A model generated the notes under the pieces. It made no database searches, was not told where the DNA came from, and was given only the letters and a program-made list of their open reading frames with translations. Both the position numbers and the translations under genes were made by a program. From assembly GCA_947039515.1 (NCBI GenBank), contig CAMQYY010000003.1, forward strand, positions 23,201-87,200: a stretch of 64,000 nucleotides of DNA, in the 5' to 3' direction. Positions within the stretch are counted from its first letter, which is position 1, and each line of letters starts with the position of its first letter. The DNA is from an uncultured Ureaplasma sp. (lineage in GTDB: Bacteria; Bacillota_I; Bacilli_A; Mycoplasmatales; Mycoplasmoidaceae). Below are positions 48,407 to 62,252 of the stretch, in pieces.

Positions 48407-51400
48407 ATGAAAAAAGCAATAAAACAAAAATTACTAAATTTGGTAAAAATACATTCAATTGATTATTGTATAAAAAGCCAAATATCTTTAAAGCATATTG
48501 ATATTTTTAAATATATAAATAAAGAAGATTTTTTAAACTTTATTAATGGTGAGACATCGATAATTCCTATTTCATCAGCTAGTGATATTGGTTATTTTGA
48601 ATCTAATTTAAAAAATTCTAATAATATTGATGAATTTATTGAAATTGTTAATCAAAATAACTTGATTATAACAGATTCTAGAAAAGCAGAATTATCTTCT
48701 AATTTTGAAAATGATAAAAAAAAGCATATTGCATATTTTGTTGATCAAATTAAAGGACACAAGAAAAAATTTATTTCCTTAAATAGACTAGCTAAAAATT
48801 ACTTTGAAGATACAACTGTTTGACCTCTATATATTGCCTATCAATTCTTAAGAGGTAAAATAGATTCTAATTCTGCTGTTAAAGCACCATTAATTTTATA
48901 TAAAGTTGAAATAGTTGAAGAAGGAACAAAATTATTCATTAGAAAAATTATTGATGAAAAATTTGTTAATGAAAAGATTCAAGTTCTTATGAATAAAGAA
49001 TTTCCTACAAATACAACTATTGAAGAACTTTTTGAAAATGTTTCTTTTGAAAAATATGTTGAAAGATATCAAAGTATGTTAGGTTATGATGTTCCATATG
49101 ATACTAATAATCTACTTCCATTTGTTAATGAAGATGCTAAAAAAATAATTTATGATGCTACTTCATTTGAAATTTTACCTTATTCATTAATTGGTATTTT
49201 TGAACCAGGAGGAGGAGCACTAGGAGAAGATCTTAAAAAAATAATTGATCAAGATGTTGATCCATTTGAAAATCAAATTGATAGTTCATTTAAATCTAAT
49301 GAATATTTTGAAGACAAAATAATTAAAAGTAATAATATTTTTGAATTAACTCAACCATTAAATATTTATCAAAAATATGCAGTTGCATCATCACTTTCTC
49401 AGTCAACAGTTATTTATGGTCCGCCTGGTACAGGTAAATCAGAAGTAATTTCTAATATTATTTGTAATGCATTAATAAAAGGTAAAACATCTTTAATGGT
49501 TTCCGAAAAAAAGGCTGCACTTGAAGTTTTAACTGAAAGAATGAAAACACTTTCTCAATTTGCACTTTTCCTTTATGACACAACAAATAAAGAAAATTTT
49601 TATAAAAAAATATCTAATTTAGATTCGTTATTAGGAACTCAATGATATAGAGAACCATCAAGATTTTCTAAATCAGCAACAATCGAACCAATCAAATTTA
49701 GTCAAGATGAATTAATGTTTTCTAAAAATTACGAAGATTGATACATTGAATTAAAAAATTTAGTTAATAAAAATTGAAAAATAGAAGATTTTTCAGATGG
49801 TATTTTTAAAATGGATTATAGTGAATACGATCTTCTTAAAAAAACTTTAGGTGAACAAATTTGTACTGAATGACTTCAAAATTATACTTCCCCTTTAACA
49901 AATAAAGAACAAAGTCTTTATGAAGATATAAAATCCATTTTTGAACAATATAATTTTTCTAAAATAGATGATTTATTTATAAGTTATCTAGCAACTAAGA
50001 AATTTATAAAAAAATATGACTTACAAAAAGAAGATGAATCATTATCAGATGTAAACAAAAATCTTAAATTTATTATTGATAAAATTAATTCAAAAACTAA
50101 AATGATTGAAAAATTTTTATTAGGTGGGAATAAATTAAATAACTTAATAAATAATTTTTTTCTTTTTAAGGAAGAAAATAAATCTGAAGATTTTGATATT
50201 TTTAATGAAAAAAATCCAAAGGAAAAAATACATTTTTTAAATCAATTAACAACTTATATTAATTTTAAAAAAAGAATCTTCGATAAAGATAGTTCTTTTG
50301 TTTCTTTATCAAATAATGAAATTAAAAAAATTATTTCAAAAGGTGAAATTTTTATAGATAAGCACAAAAAAGCTATATCAAAAGATAATTGATTAGACTT
50401 TTTACAATCAAATTCAGATAAAATACCTACTTTTTTAGAAATCTATGAAAATAGTGAAAATAATGATAAAGAAATATTTTATGCTGAATTTATAATTAAT
50501 CAATCCTTAATTAAAAATGTAGAGGATTCAAAATTAAATATAAAACAAATAAGATCAGCTGATAGTAAAAAAGATGAAATACTTGAAATGATATATGATT
50601 TTAATTCTGATATAGATTCATTAAAGTCAACTAGTATTACTGAACTTATTAAATATAAAGAAATGTTTAATTATAATTTCGATTTTTTACTTAACATCTA
50701 TCAATTCAAAGAGTTATATGAACCATTAAATCAAGAAATCATAAAAGAATGAGAATGATTGTCTAAGCCGTACATAAAATCATTATATCTAAACCCAATA
50801 ATATTATTTGATTTCGATAAAATGCAACCTATTATTCAAAAAATAACAACACCTATTAATCATGATCAATTTTTAAAATTAAAGATAATTTCTATGTGAA
50901 ATAGAATTATCAAAGAAAATCCTATGTTTTTAGAGATAAAAGGAATTCATTTACAAGATATTATTATTCAATTGAGAAAAGAGTCACAAAGAGCAGCTTC
51001 ACTAGTAGAGGAAATAACTTTTAAAAAGTATATTAATAATTTAAGAAGTTATTTAATTAGATTATCAAAAGATGAAAAGAATGAAATAGCAAACTTACTA
51101 AGATTAGCATCTTCATCTAGCCACCCACCTGTAGCTCAATTTGTTAAAAAATATTACACATCATTAAAAAAATTATTCCCAATATGAGTAGCTAGACCAG
51201 ATAATGTTGCTGATATGATCCCCTTAATTAGAGATGAATTTGATTATGGTATTTTTGATGAAGCTAGTCAAATATCTCTTGAAAGAGCATATCCATTAGT
51301 TTATAGAACTAATATTAAAGTTGTTTCTGGTGATGATAAACAATTGAAACCTTCCTCATTTTTTGCTAGTAAGTTAGTGACAAGTGATTTTGATATTGAT

Positions 51401-52618
51401 GATTTTGATCGTGAAGACTCTTTATTAGAGAGAGCAAAAGTATCTTGATGAAATGAGTTTCATTTGAGAAATCATTATCGTTCAGAATCTAAACAACTAA
51501 TAGAATTTTCTAATAAATTTATTTATAAAAATAATCTTGAAGTCGCAACTAAACAAGGAATAAATGACAAGGATTCTATTGAAGTTTACAATGTTAATGG
51601 TAATTGAGATCAAATTAATCAGAAGGAAGCTGAAAAAGTTATAGATATATTAATTAATCAGTATCAAAATTATGAAAAGATATTAATAATTACTTTTAAC
51701 TCAAAACAGTCTCAATATATTGAGAGTTTATTAATAGAAAATTCTTCAAAACTTCCTGATTCTCTTAAAGAAATGATTGATATTGGACAAGTAATTATTA
51801 CTAATCTTGAAAATGTTCAAGGTAATGAAGGAGATTTAGTTATTCTTTCAATTTCATATGGTCCAAATAGTCTTGGTATTATTAAAAATAATTTCGGACC
51901 ATTGAATACCAATGGTGGTATGAATAGATTAAATGTTGCTATTACAAGAGCAAGAAGTAAAATGATAATAGTAAAATCACTTTATGGTCATCAAATTAAA
52001 ATAGCTAATGTTAATAACAAAAATGCTATAGTTTTTAAGAAATTTATAGAATATATTGATGGTATTAGTGAAGAAAAAGGTATTGAAACAATTGAAACAA
52101 TTGAAAAAGTAGAAGATTTTTCAACAAAAGAAATAGCTACATCTTTATTTGATGATAGTGAAGAAAATGAAATTATTGAGAATGATAATAATTTATCAAT
52201 AGACGATCTTGATGATGAAATTGAAAAAGAAAATGAAGTTGAAAATGAGTTATTTTCTGCACCAATAGTCAAAGAAATATATGGTGAATTAGTAAAAACT
52301 TTATCTGATAAATATGTTATTTCTAATGATTTTCCTGTTGGAAGCAAAAAAATAGATATTTTAATTAGAAAAAGACAAACCAATGAAATTGTTAAGGCGA
52401 TATTAATTTGTAAGTGAAAAACTAATAGAACTGAAAAATTAACACTTGAAGACATTGATAGACAATATTTTTTAGAGGATAGAGGTTATTCTACTTTTAG
52501 AATAAATGAATATGAATGAAATATAGATAATCCTAAAATAATTACAAAAATAAAAAATAGCTTATCAAACACTAATGAAAATAGTTTAAATTACATTATT
52601 TGACAATCAGAAAAATAA
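48407..52618 (+). CDS. Superfamily 1 (Upf1/DUF4011-like) DNA/RNA helicase with C-terminal REase-like domain (1403 aa)
   Basis: VIYGPPGTGKSEVISNIICNAL Walker A, FDYGIFDEASQISLERAYPLVY, VVSGDDKQLKPSSFF, NRLNVAITRARSKMIIV; C-term FPVGSKKIDILIRKRQTNEIVKAILICKW. Confidence 0.9.
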
Positions 52619-52620
52619 AT

Positions 52621-52650
52621 AAAAAAAATCTTCATAATGAAGATTTTTTT
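52621..52650. terminator. Bidirectional intrinsic terminator
   Basis: AAAAAATCTTCATAATGAAGATTTTTTT inverted repeat between convergent genes. Confidence 0.8.
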
Positions 52651-54074
52651 TATTTATTACTAACAATACCTTTTAATCTATTCATTGAGAGAATTGCATA
52701 TTTAATTCCTTGAATACCAAATCCAGAATCTTTTATTCCAAAAAAAGGAAGAATATCTGGACCTCTTGATGAAGATTTATTTATATTAACTGTCCCACTT
52801 TCTATTTTAATAGCTATATCTTCAGCTAAATCTAAATCTTTTGTGAAGATAGATGCTTGTAAACCTAAATTAGATTGATTAGAGATATCTATTGCTTTTG
52901 ATATGTTTTTAAACTTAATAATAGGTAAAATAGGTCCAAATTGTTCTTCTCATGCAACTTTACTATTTAGATTAACATTAGAAATCAAAACAGGTGATAA
53001 TAATGTATTTTCATATTTTATATCATTATGTAAGATAGCACCATTATTTTTAGCATCCTCTAATAAAGATAAATTAAAATCTAATGATTTCTTATTAATT
53101 AAAGGTGTAATATTAGCTTTCTCATTAGTTGCATAATCAACAATTAATTTATCAATTTCAATTTTTAATTTTTCAATAAGAATATCATGAATATTTTCAT
53201 GAGCTAAAACTCTTTTTATAGCAGTGCATCTTTGACCACTATATGAAAAAGCTCCAGCAATAATTTCCTTAACCGTTAAATCAATATCAGCATCTTCAAG
53301 AACAATAGCAGGATCTTTTCCACCAAGTTCAAGAATAATTGGAATTAAATTTATCTTTTTAGCAATATTCTTACCAACAAGACTACTACCTGTAAAACTT
53401 ATCATAGATAGATTTTTATTGATAACTAAGTCATCTCCGATATCTTTTCCTCTACCAGTTATTAAATTTATTAATCCTTTAGGTATATTTTTCTCACTTA
53501 AAAGTTCAATAAACCTACATGTTACAATAGAACCTGCTGTTGGAGGTTTTATTACAATTGAATTTCCACTAATAATAGCTGGTGCTATCTTAGAAACTAA
53601 TAAATTTATTGGATAGTTAAATGGAGGAATTGCTAAAATAACACCTAATGGTTGCAAAATATATTTCGCACTTTTTGTTTTAATTTTTAACTCATCTGAA
53701 TTAAATGAAAGAGGATTTTCCATCATCTGAATATAAGTATTAATAGTATCATCTATATATTCAGCACTTCTAACTATTTCTGTTCGAGATTCTTTCTTAC
53801 TTTTTGCTATTTCTCTAACCATAATATCAGCTAATTCATCAGCATTATCTATTAAAACATTTTTCATAACATTCATAAAATCAATTCTTTTTTGAAGCGG
53901 TTCTTTTGATCATATATTAAACCCTTCTAGTGCGCTTTCATAAGCATTATCTATATCATTTTTAGATAAACTTGGGATAGAACCAATGATAGTGTCATCA
54001 TTAACATCTTTTATTTCAACTAAATTTTTATTATCAATAAATTTATTATTAATAAATGATTTATATCTTTTCAT
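52650..54074 (-). CDS. gapN: Aldehyde dehydrogenase family, likely NADP-dependent (non-phosphorylating) GAPDH (474 aa)
   Basis: PLGVILAIPPFNYPINLLVSKIAPAIISGNSIVIKPP, ISFTGSSLVGKNIA, LELGGKDPAIVLEDADID, FSYSGQRCTAIKRV. Confidence 0.85.
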
Positions 54075-54085
54075 ATTTTCTCTTT

Positions 54086-55612
54086 TTAATTTTTATTATT
54101 TGTATCATCATTTCATTTTATACACATATTAACTGCTGATTTTCATTTTTTATATTTTTTATTCATATCAATTTTACTTATTTCTGGTTTTATTTGATCA
54201 GGAATAGGAAAATTGGGAATCGAATTATTAGTATTTCATATTTTATTGCTTATACCTATCAAATAGAATATTCCTAATGCAGATGTTTCTTTTGATATGG
54301 GTAAACTTATATTTGATTGAAGCATATTTGATAAAAATTGAATAAGATACTTATTATTACTAACTCCACCACCAACATTAACAGATTTATATTTTGATAA
54401 ATTTATTTCTTTTTTAATAATATCAATGACATCTTTTATTTGATAAGCAATTCCATCTAAAGATGCCTTTATAATATTTTCTCTTTTTGTTTTTCTATTG
54501 ATTCCAAAAATAGCACCACTAAAATTATCTTTTCAATAAGGAGCAGATAAACCATGAAGTGAAGGGACAAAGAATACATTATCATCGATAACTAAATCTG
54601 CATATCACTCTGACTCAGAATCTTTATATAGTATTTTAAGATCATCTATTAATCATTGAATTACATTACCACAATTAAAAATAGAGCCTTCCATTATATA
54701 ATCAATTTCTTGGTTCTTAATATTGCATGCTATTGAAGTTAATAACTTTTCTTTTGATAAAATTTTCTGGTTGCCAAGATTACTTAAGATAAAAGCTCCA
54801 GTACCTAAGGTAATATTAATATCTCCTTTATTTCAACATTTTTGACCAAATAATGAAGATTGTTGATCTCCAGCAATTGCTAAAATAGGTATTTTTAGAT
54901 CTTTATTATTTGATGAAAAATATTCATGATATATATCACAATAATTTTCAGCAGAACTTTTTACTTCTGGTAAGACATTCTTAGGGATATTAAAAAGTTC
55001 TAAAAGTTCATCATCTCATTGCATTGTATTTATATTAAATAACATAGTTCTTGATGCATTTGTATAATCTGTAACAAATGTTGTATTTTTAGAAAATTTG
55101 TAAACTAATCATGAATCAATAGTACCTATTTTTAATTTATTTTGTTTTGCTAATTCTCTTGCATTAGGAACATTATCTAATATTCATCTTATTTTGGTTG
55201 CACTAAAATAAGGAGAAACTATTAAACCAGTTTTTTCATAAATAGTATCCGTATGAATTTTTAATTCATCACAATAATCTTTAGTTCTGTTATCTTGTCA
55301 AACAATAGCAGAATATATAGGCATTGATGTTTCACTATTTCAAGCAACAATAGTTTCTCTTTGATTACATATTCCAACACCAATAATTTGATCTAAGTCA
55401 ATATTACTTGAATTAATAGCTTGCTGTAGAGAACTCAATTGTGAGTTTCATATTTCAATAGCATCATGCTCAACCCAACCCTTTTTCGGAAATGATTGAG
55501 TTAAATAAATTTGCTTTTTATCTATGATATTTCCACTAGTATCATAGATAATTGCTCTTGAAGTTGTTGTTCCTTGATCAAGAGATATAATATATTTTTT
55601 ATTAGTCTTCAT
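54086..55612 (-). CDS. glpK: Glycerol kinase (508 aa)
   Basis: [74 protein letters not shown]. Confidence 0.95.
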
Positions 55613-55614
55613 AA

Positions 55615-57426
55615 TTACTTGTTACTTTTTATTTTTTCTCTATCATTTATAATCTTTTTTGTTTTATCAAAAGATTCCTCATCGATTTTTATATTTAATT
55701 TTTCTATTTTTAATTGTTTATAAATTTCTTCAAAAGCTTTTTTATTTTGTTTATCTTCTCTATTAACAGATATAGAATATAGTTTATTTATATATAGTCA
55801 TATCAATTCTTTTTTATTGCTATTTATTTTTTCTAAAAAAGTACTTATCGTAGAAATATTTAAAGATTTAGCACTTAATAAATTTGGATTCTTTTCATAA
55901 AAATATTCTAAAAATGAATATAATTCTAAAATTTCTTTATCCTTTAGAACTATTTTATTTTTATTAAATTCGTCACTAATTGTTCTATTTATAAAAAAAC
56001 AATTAACTAGAGCAAGTTCCAAACTATCCTTAATCGGAATATTAATTATATTATCATTTTTAAAAAATATTCTTTCATCTTTTCTATTATCATAATAAGA
56101 TTTATTCATCACCCCTTTTTTATTTTTTTTATAAATTAATTCTAATTTATCAACACTTATAGATGTTATTTCTGAAATAATTTCTATTGTTTTTATATAA
56201 AATAAATCACTTTTTATTTCATTAACAATTTTTTGACTTACTTTTATAAAGGAATTTAAATCACTGTCATCCTCAAAATTATATTTTTTAGATATTCTTT
56301 TTAAAAGAAAAATTGAAAAGTAATCAACATTTTTAAGTATATTTAAAGCTTTATCCGGTCCTTCTTTATTATATATTTCATCAATATCTTTAAAATTAGA
56401 CTTATAGTTAACCACAAAAACATCATAATGTTTATTTAGAAGCTCACCATTTTTTATACTAGCTTCAATGCCAGCTTCATCATTATCAAAACATAGAACA
56501 ATTGATTTTAAATCATATAAGTTCTTCAATAGTTTTATGTGTTCATTTCCAAAACTAGTTCCCATTGTACAAATTATATTTTCAATTCCAATTTTTTCAA
56601 TTGCAATCACATCCATAAAACCTTCTGCAATATAAATTTTTTCAGTTTTAATATTTTTTAGAACATTATTTAAATTATATAAAGTTCTATTTTTATTAAA
56701 AATTTCTGTTGTTGGAGTATTTAAATATTTTGGTTCTTTATTATCAATAACTCTTCCACTAAAACCAACAATTCTATCATCTTTATTATGGATAGGGAAT
56801 ATTATTCTATTATAAAAAAAAGAGTTATATATCCCATCAATAATGGTGCTTAATCCTGCTTTTTTTATATCTAAATTATTATAACCATCTGAGTTATTAT
56901 TGAGTATATTTTCATTATTAGTTAGAAGATCAATAAGAATAGAATTGTCCTTCGGTGCAAAACCAATATTATGTTTTTTAATTAATTCTTCACTAATATT
57001 TCTAGAATGTAAATATTCCAATGCATTCTTATTTTCAATATTTTTAAGAAAATTTGAAAAATATTTCGAAGCGTCTTCATTTATTTTAAAAAGATTATCA
57101 TTTTCTTCACTAATCACTTTTAGCATTGTAAAACTTGAGAGATCAAAGTCAAAAATTTCCATTACTTTTACAGTTTCAAGAACGGCATCAAAAAAATTTA
57201 TATTTTTATAATTTTTAACAAAATTTATAGAATCACCAGCAGCACCGCAACTAAAACATTTATACATTTTTTTTTGTGGTGAAATTGATAGTGAAGGTTT
57301 TGAGTCATTATGAAAAGGACAAATTGCTCAATAATTTGCTCCCTTTTTCTGAATATTTATATATTTTGATATAAGTTTTTCAATATCAATTTTTTCTTTT
57401 AATCTATTAATTAATTCAAAATCCAT
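55615..57426 (-). CDS. dnaG: DNA primase (603 aa)
   Basis: [35 protein letters not shown] zinc-binding domain, [28 protein letters not shown]. Confidence 0.95.
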
Positions 57427-57432
57427 TATATT

Positions 57433-58806
57433 TTAATGTATTCCTCTTTCAGTTAAAAATACTTTTAAATCTTTAATATCAATTGTTTCTTGCTTCATAC
57501 TATCTCGCTCTCTTATAGTTATTGAGTTAGTTTCTTTAGTATTAAAATCAATTGTTACACAATATTTTGTTCCAATAGCATCTTGTCTACGATATCTTTT
57601 TCCAATGTTTCCAGATGAATCATATATTGTACTTACTCCCAAATCTAATATTTTTTGATAAATTTCTTTAGATTCAATTTCTAATTTATTATTTAAAGGT
57701 AAAATGGCTACTTTATATGGCGATAATTCAATTGGTAAAGTTAAAACTTCCCTTTGATTTTCATCTCCTATTTTTTCAATTTTATAATTATCATAAAGAA
57801 TAGCATATAACAATCTCTCAACACCAACAGAAGGTTCAATTGTACATGGAATAATTCTACTATTTACTGATGTATCAAAATAATCTAACTCCTTTTTAGA
57901 GGCATTTTGATGTGCTATTAAATCAAAATTAGACCTATCAGCCAATCCTCATAATTCACCTCATCCATGTGCAAAAAGATATTCAAAATCAATTGTTTTT
58001 GATGAGTAATGTGAAAGCTTTTCTTTAGGATGATTATAGATTCTAAGGTTATTTTTATCTAAATTACATTTTTCTATTAGGAATGAATTTATTTTATTTT
58101 GATAATCATTAAAAATAACTTTTGAATTTTCAGGTCTATGAAAAAATTCTATTTCCATTTGTTCAAATTCTCTTGTTCTAAATATAAAATTACTAGGAGT
58201 TATTTCATTTCTAAAAGCTTTTCCTATTTGACCAACTCCAAAATCTAATTTAGCTCTTGTTGTTCTTTGGATATTTTTAAAATTTATAAAGATGCCTTGA
58301 GCAGTTTCTGGTCTCAAATATAATGTATTTTTCTTATCTTCAATTACACCCTGTTCAGTTTTAAATAATAAGTTAAATTTTCTAATATCTGTTCATTCTT
58401 GAGATTTACAAGAAGGACAAGATATTTTATTATCCTTTAATATTTTTTGAACAATTTCATTATTACTATTTTCACTTATTGAGCCATCATCAACAAGTTT
58501 ATCGGCTCTAAATCTATTTTTACATTTTTTACAATCAATAAGAGGATCTGAAAAGTTAGATAAATGTCCTGAAGCTTTTCAAACATCAGAATTTAAAATA
58601 ATAGCAGAATCAAGCCCATACATATTATCTACTTTAGTAATAAATTCTTTTCATCATAAATTTTTTATATTATTTTTTAATAAAACACCAATAGGTCCAA
58701 AATCTCAAGCATTTGCTAACCCATTATATATTTCAGAACTTTGATAAATAAAACCATAATTTTTTAAATAATTAACTAAATCATTTTGATTAATTTTATT
58801 GCTCAT
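57433..58806 (-). CDS. glyS: Glycyl-tRNA synthetase (457 aa)
   Basis: [67 protein letters not shown]. Confidence 0.95.
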
Positions 58807-58809
58807 AAT

Positions 58810-59499
58810 CTAATCCTCATATCTATTACTATCGAAAAAATCAATATCTTCATCCTCAAGTGGTTGATCAATACTTATACTTGGTAGATCACTTGTATTT
58901 TTAATACCAAAAATATCATAAAATTTATGAGTAACAGTATATAAAAAAGGTTTTCCAGGAGTGGTATCTCTACCAGCTTCAACTATTAATTCTAATTCTA
59001 ATAATTTCTGAATAGCAGGAGTAGGATCTTTTTCTCTCACTTCTTCAACCTTAGATTTAGTACAAGGTTGATTATAGGCAATAATAGCTAAAGTTTCCAT
59101 TACTCTTGCAGACAAAGGATTTTTATATTTTATTGTAATAAGATTAGAAAGATAATCTCTATTTGAAGATTTTGAAAAGAATTTATATCTTTCTCCATAA
59201 TTCATAATATTAATTCCTCTAGATGAGTCATTTTCTAATTCTTTAGATCATTCCTTAAGAATTTTTTTTATTTCTTTAATAGAAATATTAGTTACCTTTT
59301 TCAAATCACTTAAACCTAAACCAGCATTTCCTGCAACAAAAAGAGCAGATTCCATTATTGATTTTATTTTATTAGTATCATATGAATCTTGATTCTCAAG
59401 AATATCGGAATCATCATTAAGTGAAAATAAATTTAAAGAAGATTCATCATAATCTTCTTTAATACTATCAGCATTAATATCAATCTTTTTTTTATCCAT
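58810..59499 (-). CDS. scpB: SMC-Scp complex subunit ScpB (229 aa)
   Basis: IMESALFVAGNAGLGLSDLKKVTN, ARVMETLAIIAYNQPCTKSKVEEVRE. Confidence 0.9.
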
Positions 59500-60383
59500 T
59501 ATTCATCCTTAATTGTTGTTTTTAAATTAGAAAGTGCTTCTTTTAGAATTTCATCATTTTTTTTAATTGCTTCATTGACTTCAAGTAAATTTTCATCTCG
59601 TGTTATGTTTTTATTTAAATTTTTAGTAATAAAAATTGGAGCATTATGATTTTCTTGTTCAATAGTAATTAAACCATCTTTTTCCAAAACCAATAATGAG
59701 ACAAAAACACCACATGCATATTCAAAATTAAATATATTTTTATCAATATTTTTAAAATAATCCTCAATTAATAAACTAGTAAAAGTGTTTTGGTTTATAA
59801 ATTCAATAATATCAGTTTGAATTTTTTCAACATCAATTTTATTAACCTTAATTAAAAAAGGAATTTCAACTTTATTTTGCCTATTTTTAATTAAAACATT
59901 TCTTCATGAATAAATAATCTTATCTATACTAATAGATTTTGCTAATGGAGCATCAGGAATATTTTCAAGATAATATTTTTCATATTCATCTTGAAGTTTT
60001 GATATTTTTTTAAACCTTTCAAATTGTTTTTCTCTAAGTTCAGAAACAACATTTTTATATTGTGCATATAAAAAAATTCTTCTTTTAAATTTTTCAATTT
60101 CAAATTCAGTTTCATTTTTATTAGATTGAGGATTTAAATATGGTATTAATGTTTTAGCTTTTAAATCAATTAAATAGGTGGACATTAGTATAAAATCACT
60201 AGCTTCATCAATTAATATATCCTTAATATTTTCATTAACATAATCTAAATATTGTTGAGTAATATCAGAAATATTAATTTCCATAATACTTTTTTTGTGA
60301 TCTTTTATTAAAGAAACAAGTAAATCTAAAGGACCATCAAAATTATTCATTTTAAATTCATTAGTATTAATAATTTTTTCCAT
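59499..60383 (-). CDS. scpA: Segregation and condensation protein ScpA (294 aa)
   Basis: FKMNNFDGPLDLLVSLIKDHKKSIMEINISDITQQYLDYV, FILMSTYLIDLKAKTLIPYL. Confidence 0.9.
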
Positions 60384-60420
60384 TTTTCTTGTTTCCTAAA
60401 AATATATTATATTTAATTTT

Positions 60421-60867
60421 TTATTCTAAATTAGTAATTTTATCAATTCTTTTTTGATGTCTTTCCTCAAATTTAGTTGATTCATATATATTTATATATT
60501 CGATAACATCTTCAAATTTAATTTCTCTTGATCCGAAAACAATGATATTTGCATTATTATGTTCTTTACTTAATTTTGCTGTTGATTTATTATAAACAAG
60601 AGCAGCTCTTATATTATCTATTTTATTTAAGGCAATACTAATACCAATACCAGTTCCACAAATACCAATACCAAATGATTTTTCATCACTATTAACACTT
60701 TTAGCAAGTTTTAATGCAAAGTCAGGATAATCTACACTAATAGTAGAAGAATTAGTTCCTAAATCAATGATATTGAAATTAGATTTATTTTTTAATTCCT
60801 TAATGATATATTCTTTTAGTTCATATCCAGCATGATCTGATGATATATATATTTTATTTTTTTGCAT
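60421..60867 (-). CDS. rpiB: Ribose-5-phosphate isomerase B (148 aa)
   Basis: IYISSDHAGYELKEYI, SFGIGICGTGIGISIALNKIDNIRAALVY, ANIIVFGSREI. Confidence 0.95.
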   Translation of the reverse strand: MQKNKIYISSDHAGYELKEYIIKELKNKSNFNIIDLGTNSSTISVDYPDFALKLAKSVNSDEKSFGIGICGTGIGISIALNKIDNIRAALVYNKSTAKLSKEHNNANIIVFGSREIKFEDVIEYINIYESTKFEERHQKRIDKITNLE

Positions 60868-61414
60868 TTACATATCTTTCAAAAAATTCATCTACATCTT
60901 CAGCAGTATCACCACGTCTCAATATTTTTCATTCATCTATATCAACTATTGTTGAAGGAACATTTAATATAATGCTATATTTTAATGCTCCACTAACATA
61001 CATTATTTTATCATTATCTTTAAATTCTTCATACACATCTTCAATAGTTTTATGAAGTGCTCCACCACTAATATTAGCACTAGTTGAGTACATTCAATTT
61101 ACATCATGTAATAATTGTCTAATTAAAAAAGTTCTTGGACTTCTATATGCTACTTTATCTTTGATAAGTGTAGTTCTTCCAGGCCAAAATTCTGACATGA
61201 ATCTTTTTTGCAATGGGTCTAATACATCTAATAATGATAAAAAACGAACAAATTTTATAAATTTTTTATTTTTGTCTCTCTTTTTAACTTCATATAAAAC
61301 CTCTTCATTCAAAGCACAAAAACCTATTGTAGTATCTGTTTCAGTACAAAGAATATTACCTTTTCTTAATCATTCCACTATTTCTTTTAAATCTTTTGTC
61401 TCTTTTTTAAACAT
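60854..61414 (-). CDS. Sua5/YciO/YrdC-family L-threonylcarbamoyladenylate synthase-like (186 aa)
   Basis: ILCTETDTTIGFCALNEE, FWPGRTTLI, YSTSANISGGA. Confidence 0.85.
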
Positions 61415-62252
61415 CATATAAATTTTTAATTATTAAAAAACGATCTTTATTAAAATAATCACTAATAAAATCAAAGTTTTTAATATCTCTATCCTTTAAA
61501 AATTTTTCTAATTTCTTTTTTTGATTATGTCCAATTTCAAAAATAATCAAACTCTTTTTATTCAAGTATCTTTTAGATTGTTCTAATACTTGATAATAAA
61601 TATAAAGTCCATTATTTTCAGTAAATAATGACTTTTTTGGATCGAATTTCTTTGCAGTTTCATCAACATTAAGATCACCTCATTCTATATATGGAGGATT
61701 CATGAGAATTACATCAAATTTTGAATCAATATTTTCGAATAAATTTGAAAATATTACTTTAGCATTTTTTATATTAAATTTATTTATATTATCTTGAATA
61801 TTATTAATTGCATTATTATCAATATCAATTAGTTCTACATATGAATTTTTATATTCTAGAGCAGCAGTTAGTCCAATGTTACCTGAACCACTACATAAGT
61901 CTAAAATATTAATTTTTTCGTTTAACCCAATATTATCTTTTAAAATATCAATGATTTTTTCAGTTTCATATCTTGGACAAAAAACATTGCTATTAATAAT
62001 AAATTCTCTAGAATAAAAATTTTTTGTTTTTGAAAAAAAATTTAATGGTGTTTTGTTTAAATATTCATTTAAGATTTTGAAAAAATATTCTTGATGATTT
62101 ATATCAATTTTTAAAAATTGATATTCATAATAATCATTGATATTCTTAATTTTTGAATTCACAATATATAAAATATCTAATGCGATATTTTCTGGTAAAT
62201 TATTTTCTTTTAGAATTTTGTTCCCTTTGTAAAGAATTTCTTTATTCGTCAT
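61407..62252 (-). CDS. prmC: Release factor glutamine methyltransferase (281 aa)
   Basis: [42 protein letters not shown]; directly upstream gene is prfA. Confidence 0.9.
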
